A DNA stretch of 58,224 nt from Tautonia sociabilis (GTDB lineage Bacteria > Planctomycetota > Planctomycetia > Isosphaerales > Isosphaeraceae), in assembly GCF_003977685.1 (NCBI RefSeq), contig NZ_RYZH01000045.1, positions 1 to 58,224 on the forward strand, in the 5' to 3' direction. Position numbers and translations under genes: made by a program. The notes under the pieces are model-generated. The model ran no database searches. It was not told the origin of the DNA and was given only the letters and a program-made list of their open reading frames with translations. Positions 52,534 through 58,224 of this stretch are shown piece by piece. Each line of letters begins with the position of its first letter. The stretch's first letter is position 1.

Positions 52534-55500
52534 ATGCGGATCGACGTCATGACCCGAATCGTCCGAACCGTGGCCACCTTCGCGCTGCTCCTGGCCGGCT
52601 TCTTCGGCTATGAGCGGGGCTTCGCCATCCTCGCCTCCCGGGTCGCGCCCCCGACTCCGGTCCGGGCCGGCACGTTCGATCTCCGCCCCTCGGACTCGAT
52701 CGGCGCCCAGAAGGCGACCGAGCTCGCTCGTCGGGTCCTCGGCGAGCACCACTGGACGTCGGGGGCCGTCAGCGATGTGACCAAGTATTACAACAATGAA
52801 CGCGGCTACTGGATGTACTGGAGCTCGTTTGAGTTCCCCGACGAGCACGACCGCAAGCGGATCATCCTGGCCCCGTTCGCCGTCATCTGGGGGTCGAACA
52901 AGGACGGCAGCGTCAAGGTAATGTCGGGCGACCGGGCGATCATCGACTTCGACCAGCCGTTCAGCTTCCTCGCCCCCGGGCCGAAGCCGAGCGTCGTGCA
53001 CGCCAAGATCGAGGGGATCGACGAGCATGTCCTGATCCTCGACGACAAGGCCACCCCCGACCCGGCCGACGACCTGGTCGTCACGCTGCCCTACGCGGAG
53101 TACTTCGAGAAACAGATGCAGATCCGCTGCGAGGAGCAGGTGCAGCTGATCGAAGGGGGCTACACCGTCTCCGGAAGGGGGCTGGTCATCGCGCTCCGGC
53201 CGCCGGAGGCCAGCGGCGGCTTCCCCGGCGCCGAGGTGGTGACCCTCAACGAGCGGGTGGAGATCACCGCCGAGGACGTGGGCCGCTCGGGCCTGCTCCC
53301 CGGCAACGCGCTGCCCGACCAGCAGGTCGTCGCGGCCGAGGGAGGCGAGGGCCCGGCCGATCAGGTCAAGACCCCCGGCCGCCTGACCTGCGACGGGCCC
53401 ATGCGGCTCCAGCTCCCCCGGCCTCGCCTGCCGGCCCGAGTCGGCCCGCCGGCGCCGGGGCAGCCGACGATCGCCGAGTTCTCCCGCAACGTGGTCATCG
53501 AGCGCGGCGCCGAGCGGCCCGACCGGATCACTGGCGACCACCTGTACGCCGTGCTCGTCCCCCGAGACCTGCGGCCGCCGGCCTCCCCGGTCGAGACGAC
53601 CGAGGCCGAGGCCGCCTCGGCGACCGCGACCGCGACCGCGTCCGGGGCCGAGGCCGGCTCGGGGGACGGGCTCCGGCTGCTGGAGGCTCGCGTGGACGGC
53701 CATGTGGTCTGGCTGGAGTCGCTCGCCGAGCGGGTCCGATGCCGGGGCAACGAGCTGATCTACCGCAAGCCCGAGGAGGACACGCCCGAGGTCTCCTACT
53801 TCCGGGCCGACCCGGGGCAGCAGATCCAGTTCGAGCGGGCCGAGCCCAACGGCCAGATCGTCACGATCCTCTCCGCGGACGCCACCCTGCACGGCGACCC
53901 CGAGCGCAAGGGAAGGTCCACCGTCATCGCCCGAGGACCCGGCCTGCTGGAGATGCGGGCGGGCCGCGACGCCCCGGTCGACCGCTCGGCGACCTGGCGG
54001 GATGAGATGGTGGTCGAGACGAACCTCACCCCCTCCCAGCCGGACGACCAGGGCTCCCGGACCTTCATCACCCTCCAGGGCTGGCCGATCCTGCACGACC
54101 CGAAGCAGCTGACCCTCGCCGCTCGTGAGAAGGTGGTCGTCAGCCTGATGCCTCGGCCGGCCTCGGCGGCGGCGGTCGCCTCCCCCTTGGAACCGGATGC
54201 CGAGGACGGGGGCACGTCGTACCGGATCGAGTGGGTCTCGGCCCTCGGGGACGTCCACCTCGTCACCCCCGACAACGCCAACGCCCCGGCGGTCGCCGAA
54301 GGCGGGGAGGCCGGCCGCTCCGAGTCTCGTCGCGAGCTGAACGCCCGGGAGAAGCTGGATGTGGTGTTCACGTACCTCGACGACTCCCCCGCCACCCCGG
54401 CGCCGAGCGGCGTGATCGCCCAGGGGCCGGGACAGCCAGGCGCCCGGACGGTCATGGCCGCGCAATCAGGGACCGCCGGCATCCAGGCAGCCGGAGAGCG
54501 CTCGGAGCCCTCCCCCTCGGGGCCGGCCTCCGGGACGGCGGGGGACGCCCAGGCGTCGGTCGGCACCGAGGCGAAGGCGCCCGAGCCGGGCCGGCCGTTC
54601 TCGGCCGAGGCGGATCTCGTCTGGGCCCGGATCGAGGTGGTCGGCGACGCCTCGGGACTCGACCTGGCCGGCTCGAACGGGGGGACCCGAGAGGTCCGCG
54701 AGGCCAGGCTCCGCAAGAACGTGGTGATCCACCAGGATCCGGCCCCGGGTAAGGAGGTCGGCTTCCACGTGGACGCGGACAGCGGTGTGGATGTCGAGAA
54801 CATCGGGCCGGGCCGCCTCCGGATCTACGCCCACGGCGAATCGAGGCCGGTGACGGTGGCCTCGGACGATCTGTACATCCAGGGGTTCCCCGAGGCCTCG
54901 GCCGACCGCCGGGTGGTGCTCGGCGTCGACCAGGCCTACGACTTCGCCTTCGTCCAGGGGCCGGGCCGGCTCTGGAACCTGACGAACAAGGCGGCCATGG
55001 GACGCATCGATCAGGTCTCCACCAAGCGAGACGAGGCCCCCGACGAGAACCGCGAACCCTTGATCGTGACCTGGGCCGATCGGATGACCTTCTACGGCCA
55101 GTTCGCCCTGCCCGATGGCCGTCCCGGACCCGCCCGGGCCCTGTTCCTGGGAGACGTCAAGTCGCGGCACGGTGACTCCGGCGTGGTGTGTCGGGAGATG
55201 GAAGCCATTTTCGACCGCCCCATCTCGTTCGATCGCGCGATCCCAGGAGGCGGCGGAGACTCTGCTCGAAGCCAGCCCGAGGACGAGGATCGGATCGAGA
55301 TCGATTCGGTCATCTGTAATGGTCGTGTCTCCCTGTGGTCCCTAGTCAGGGAAAAGGAGAATCCGGCCGCCTTCCGAGAGCTGAGGGAGGCGGAGGGAGA
55401 ATCAGTGACCTTCGACCGGCCGGCCGACCGCTTCTGGATCGACGGCGCCGGGACCGTGAGCGTGGCCACCCTGGACAACAGCGAGAACGGCGACTCGGCC

Positions 55501-56160
55501 CGGGTCTTGCCGACGGCCGATCGAGGAAGACGGCCCGCCTCCCGCCTGCCGCTGACCAAGCTTCGGGTCGACTTCAACGACGGCCTGGAGGGGCAGCTCG
55601 GAACCGCCAACGGCGGCTACCGGGTGGCCGAGTTCCGAGGCGACGCGAGGGCCATCCGGGCTCGGGTGGCCCAGTTCCGGGAGGAGCTGGACTACGACCG
55701 GCCCCCTTCCGACGCCGTCCTGCTGGACGGGGAGACCATCTATGTCGTGCACAACCCGGCCGTGCCGGGGATCCCGGAACGGACCTTCCTGAAGGCCTTC
55801 GGCTCGGCCCAGGGGAGGTCCGACGGGAAGACCCTGCTGGGGGATACGATCACCTATGACTCGAACACCGGCCGGTTCTTCGTGCAGGGGACGCCGGCCG
55901 CCCCAGTGACGATCTTCTCCCAGGAGACGGTCGGCCAGCCGGGGACGAGGACCTCCGCCAGGGCGCTCTGGTACAACACGAAGACCGAGGAGAGCGAGGT
56001 CATCGAGCCGGGCTCGGCCATCTTCGTCCGGCCGCAGACGGCCGGGCGGCTGGGACGGGTCTCGCCCAGGGAAGAGAAGCCGGAGAAGGAGAAGGAGCGG
56101 CCCGAGCCCCGCTTGCCGTCCCGAGGAGACATGGAACGGCAAGGGTTCACCGGCAACTGA
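52534..56160 (+). CDS. giant OstA/LptA-LptC-like periplasmic protein
   Basis: 1,208 residues with a single N-terminal hydrophobic segment (TVATFALLLAGFFGY, about 12-26), so it is probably anchored in the inner membrane and faces the periplasm, like LptC. The rest is a long all-beta protein with recurring OstA-type phrases: DDLVVTLPYAEYFEKQMQIRC, GDHLYAVL, ADRMTFYGQF, DGETIYVVHN and GDTITYD. It may combine the functions of LptC and LptA, forming a large bridge. Ala/Gly/Pro-rich linkers separate domains. Position after kdsD-kdsC supports LPS transport. Start ATG 52534, or an ATG at 52549. Specific subunit identity is inferred, not proven. Confidence 0.7.
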   Translation: MRIDVMTRIVRTVATFALLLAGFFGYERGFAILASRVAPPTPVRAGTFDLRPSDSIGAQKATELARRVLGEHHWTSGAVSDVTKYYNNERGYWMYWSSFEFPDEHDRKRIILAPFAVIWGSNKDGSVKVMSGDRAIIDFDQPFSFLAPGPKPSVVHAKIEGIDEHVLILDDKATPDPADDLVVTLPYAEYFEKQMQIRCEEQVQLIEGGYTVSGRGLVIALRPPEASGGFPGAEVVTLNERVEITAEDVGRSGLLPGNALPDQQVVAAEGGEGPADQVKTPGRLTCDGPMRLQLPRPRLPARVGPPAPGQPTIAEFSRNVVIERGAERPDRITGDHLYAVLVPRDLRPPASPVETTEAEAASATATATASGAEAGSGDGLRLLEARVDGHVVWLESLAERVRCRGNELIYRKPEEDTPEVSYFRADPGQQIQFERAEPNGQIVTILSADATLHGDPERKGRSTVIARGPGLLEMRAGRDAPVDRSATWRDEMVVETNLTPSQPDDQGSRTFITLQGWPILHDPKQLTLAAREKVVVSLMPRPASAAAVASPLEPDAEDGGTSYRIEWVSALGDVHLVTPDNANAPAVAEGGEAGRSESRRELNAREKLDVVFTYLDDSPATPAPSGVIAQGPGQPGARTVMAAQSGTAGIQAAGERSEPSPSGPASGTAGDAQASVGTEAKAPEPGRPFSAEADLVWARIEVVGDASGLDLAGSNGGTREVREARLRKNVVIHQDPAPGKEVGFHVDADSGVDVENIGPGRLRIYAHGESRPVTVASDDLYIQGFPEASADRRVVLGVDQAYDFAFVQGPGRLWNLTNKAAMGRIDQVSTKRDEAPDENREPLIVTWADRMTFYGQFALPDGRPGPARALFLGDVKSRHGDSGVVCREMEAIFDRPISFDRAIPGGGGDSARSQPEDEDRIEIDSVICNGRVSLWSLVREKENPAAFRELREAEGESVTFDRPADRFWIDGAGTVSVATLDNSENGDSARVLPTADRGRRPASRLPLTKLRVDFNDGLEGQLGTANGGYRVAEFRGDARAIRARVAQFREELDYDRPPSDAVLLDGETIYVVHNPAVPGIPERTFLKAFGSAQGRSDGKTLLGDTITYDSNTGRFFVQGTPAAPVTIFSQETVGQPGTRTSARALWYNTKTEESEVIEPGSAIFVRPQTAGRLGRVSPREEKPEKEKERPEPRLPSRGDMERQGFTGN

Positions 56161-56241
56161 CCCTCGCCGATCGGGGGGGAGGGGCCTCGGCCGGAGTCGA
56201 GGACCCTCCCTGGGATCGAGCGGGGCCGGAGTCGGAACGGG

Positions 56242-57369
56242 TCAGTAGACCTCTCCCGCCCGGACGGCGTGGCCCGAGGCGCCGCCCGCCGACTCGGCGT
56301 GCGGGGCGTAGCGGAAGTGCCAGCCCTCGGCGGCCCGGATCTGGAGGAAGTCCTCCTGGGTCAGACCGTACTTGGCGAACCAGGGGGCACCGTTCTCCTT
56401 GACGATCGCGTCGGCCTCCTCGACCCGACGGGCGCCAACCTCCGCCGCGAACTTCGAGCGGGCCTCGGGACTCTCTTCCTGGAAGTACTCCTTCCAGAAG
56501 GCCCGGCCGCCCAGGATGCCCGAGGCGCCACACTCCATCGCCATGCGGACCTGGACCAGGTAGTCGGCGTAGTCGACGCCGGCCGAGAGCAGCACCCAGG
56601 GGGTCTGGCTGCACTCGGAGAGGGCCAGCAGGTTATCCCGCAACTGCTCCTCGGACTCATGACCGAGGGTGCCCGGGAACTCCGCCTTGTACACGTCGCA
56701 CCAACGCGAGAGCTGGCGGGCCGACTCGATCACCGTCTCGGCCTTCCGGTTCAGGAAGCTCGGGTCGGTCTTCTTCTCGCCGTCCAGCGGGAAGGCGACC
56801 GGCTCCAACAGCATGAGAATGTCGAACTTGCGGCAATCCTCGTAGATCTTCTGGATGAAGTCGAACTGGTGCTGGGCACTGTCCAGCTCGGTCGGCTCGA
56901 AGGGGGCCAGCAGCTTGACGACGTCGACCCCCATCAGCTTGATCTTCTCGACCGATAGCCCGGGCTCGATCGAACCGAGCGGCCCCCCCCGCTTGTTCTT
57001 CGGCCCGCCGGACTTCTCCACCCGGACGATCAGCCCCTTGTCGGGGGGAACCGCGCCGGTGGCGATGGCGGGCCATGCGCCATAATAAGCATCAATCAGG
57101 ATGCCGCTGGCCTTGGGGGCCATGTGGCGAACCAGGTCGAGCTTGGCCTCGACGATCTCCTCGAAGGTGGGGTCGCGATCCTCTCCCTTGGCCTTCAGGC
57201 CTTTCTTGGCCAGGTCGATCATCGAGCTGTTCTGGTCGAAGGCGACCATGGTCAGCGTGCCGTTGGGGTTGCTGATGCGCTGCAACCCGCGGAGCTTGCC
57301 GGGGGTGAGGCCGCGGCCGAGCAGGACGGTGGCGCCGAGCTTGGTGGGCGAACTGGCGGCGACGGACAT
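56242..57369 (-). CDS. LacD-type tagatose-1,6-bisphosphate aldolase family protein
   Basis: 375 residues, class I aldolase of the LacD/DeoC TIM-barrel family. Recognisable segments: LTMVAFDQNSSM, GILIDAYYGAWPAI, GVDVVKLLAPFEP, LMLLEPVAFP, WCDVYKAEFPG (candidate Schiff-base Lys228) and a terminal LSAGVDY / GASGILGGRAFWKEYF. It would cleave tagatose-1,6-bisphosphate or a related ketose bisphosphate to triose phosphates. Tagatose-specific use is unproven, as related aldolases act on sulfofructose-1-phosphate and others. CAGGAG precedes ATG 57369 by ~11 bases. It is convergent with the OstA-like gene. Confidence 0.85.
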   Translation of the reverse strand: MSVAASSPTKLGATVLLGRGLTPGKLRGLQRISNPNGTLTMVAFDQNSSMIDLAKKGLKAKGEDRDPTFEEIVEAKLDLVRHMAPKASGILIDAYYGAWPAIATGAVPPDKGLIVRVEKSGGPKNKRGGPLGSIEPGLSVEKIKLMGVDVVKLLAPFEPTELDSAQHQFDFIQKIYEDCRKFDILMLLEPVAFPLDGEKKTDPSFLNRKAETVIESARQLSRWCDVYKAEFPGTLGHESEEQLRDNLLALSECSQTPWVLLSAGVDYADYLVQVRMAMECGASGILGGRAFWKEYFQEESPEARSKFAAEVGARRVEEADAIVKENGAPWFAKYGLTQEDFLQIRAAEGWHFRYAPHAESAGGASGHAVRAGEVY

Positions 57370-57497
57370 GGCGGACGTTCTCCTGAGGAGCAGGACGTTC
57401 GGTCAATCGAGATGGGTCCAATCGGGGCGGACTCGGGTCGGGGCCCGGCTTTGGCGCGCAACCATCCCGCGAAGGCCCGAGGGCCGATTCGGTCGCG

Positions 57498-57527
57498 AGT
57501 CTAGCATCCGACGCCCCCGACGTTCAA
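57498..57527 (-). promoter_or_regulatory. promoter for the LacD-type aldolase
   Basis: Minus-strand TTGAAC (57527-57522) and TAGACT (57503-57498), 18 bases apart, with a leader of about 120 bases. It overlaps the stop codon of the right-edge gene. Confidence 0.5.
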
Positions 57528-58224
57528 GGACCCTCGACGCGGACCGAGCCCCGCTCCTCCCCCCCGGACGCCGTGCGATCGGGCCCCCGGCCGTTCGCCG
57601 AGGACGGCGGCGGCGCGGGAGAGGTGCGCGGATCTCGGCCATCGAGCCCGGCCGGCGGTTGATTCCGCAACCGGATGGGAACCAATCGGTTACGGACGAA
57701 GATCCGGGTCGGCTCCTCGGTCGCGTTGGGTTCGGTCCGTCTCGGCGCCGCGTGTCCGATGGGGATCGGACGGGGATCGTCTCGCGTCGGATCGGCCGGG
57801 GGGGCGGGAGACGATCCCGGCGTCTCCGAGCCGGTCGGGATCGCCCCGTCCTCGGAGCGTGTCGGGGCGGCGATTGGCTCGGGATCGGACGCACTCGGGG
57901 GACGTTCCGTCGGCGGCTCCGTCCGGGATTCCGAGTCCGGGATCGGAGGCGTCGGCAGGGCTCCCGGCTCGAACCCGATCCGGACGAACCCCGGCGGCGC
58001 GGGGTCCGAATCGACCTCCCGCCACCAGCCGCCGCCGACGGGAGCCCGGGGCGTCTCCCCGATCTCCGCCGCTTCTTTGGCAATCGCCAGCAGCTCCCGA
58101 CGGCGGCGATCGCGCAGGTTCAGGAAGAGCCGAATCGCCGCCATACAGGCCCGGTCGGCCGCCGACTCGTACCGATGCCGCAGCTGCCCCTCCTGCGACG
58201 TGTCGGCCGCCGCGGCGCGGCGGG
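57524..58224 (-). CDS. partial unknown protein running off the right edge
   Basis: The reading frame has no stop from 57524 to the window edge, so the gene's start lies outside; the ATG at 58144 is probably internal. Just inside the edge the product reads RHRYESAADRAC...RLFLNLRDRRR, an Arg-rich helical segment resembling tails of short planctomycete hypothetical proteins. The next ~170 residues are Pro/Ser/Asp-rich and probably disordered. I do not recognise a functional domain. Confidence 0.5.
   Translation of the reverse strand, partial: RRAAAADTSQEGQLRHRYESAADRACMAAIRLFLNLRDRRRRELLAIAKEAAEIGETPRAPVGGGWWREVDSDPAPPGFVRIGFEPGALPTPPIPDSESRTEPPTERPPSASDPEPIAAPTRSEDGAIPTGSETPGSSPAPPADPTRDDPRPIPIGHAAPRRTEPNATEEPTRIFVRNRLVPIRLRNQPPAGLDGRDPRTSPAPPPSSANGRGPDRTASGGEERGSVRVEGP

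Noticed and set aside
43030..54465. 3,811-codon minus-strand open frame
   Set aside because: It is antisense to six or more clearly recognisable plus-strand genes, and its translation is low-complexity Gly/Arg/Val repeats typical of shadow frames.

Overview
The window looks like chromosomal DNA of a GC-rich planctomycete, most likely of the Isosphaeraceae type. Evidence: very high GC with G/C-ending codons; families concentrated in that phylum (ThuA/PVC heme-binding fusion, DUF1592 + DUF1552 pair, PVC-type cytochrome c, FG-GAP/ASPIC protein, DUF1573, sulfatase plus Gfo/Idh/MocA oxidoreductase); and Kdo/Lpt genes of a Gram-negative-type envelope. The species assignment is inference. I see no insertion sequence, prophage, CRISPR array or rRNA.

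Layout. 0-8 kb: a secreted SGNH hydrolase diverges from a 1,154-residue three-module glycosyltransferase, followed by metF and a PaaK/CapK-like adenylating enzyme. 8-18.5 kb: an almost unbroken minus-strand block with an LptD-like outer-membrane protein translationally coupled to a DgkA-like membrane protein, a FAD/Fe-S oxidoreductase, folE, a LON-domain protein and a PEP-hydrolase-family TIM barrel. 18.8-29 kb: three large plus-strand genes of planctomycete-type heme or secreted proteins (ThuA-PVC-cytochrome, DUF1592, DUF1552). 29.3-30.5 kb: tRNA-Gly(CCC), tRNA-Lys(CTT) and tRNA-Leu(GAG), with recognisable promoters and two clear intrinsic terminators. 30.5-43 kb: a secreted zinc metalloprotease, sulfatase, Gfo/Idh/MocA protein, DUF1573 protein, glycosyltransferase, nucleoside-type MFS transporter, DUF4097 protein, ispH, and a metallophosphoesterase/PPOX-like pair. 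43-50.4 kb: a secreted leucine-rich-repeat protein, a TPR/FG-GAP/ASPIC protein, nth, a cytochrome c and a TPR protein. 50.5-56.2 kb: kdsD, kdsC and a 1,208-residue OstA/Lpt-like protein, a plausible Kdo-LPS synthesis and transport operon. 56.2-58.2 kb: a LacD-type aldolase and a partial unknown gene running off the right edge.

How the genes fit together. The strongest theme is envelope biogenesis: kdsD/kdsC supply Kdo, the large Lpt-like protein and the separate LptD-like protein are candidates for moving lipopolysaccharide to the outer membrane, and glycosyltransferases and a PaaK/CapK-like protein point to surface polysaccharide. The second theme is extracytoplasmic breakdown and redox chemistry of complex organics (sulfatase, SGNH hydrolase, cytochrome-c-containing DUF1592 and PVC proteins). 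Housekeeping genes (metF, folE, ispH, nth, tRNAs) are interspersed.

Most long open frames in this GC-rich DNA are antisense or out-of-frame shadows, including an 11.4-kb one; these were excluded. Coordinates marked by a Shine-Dalgarno or overlap argument are starts I chose by eye.
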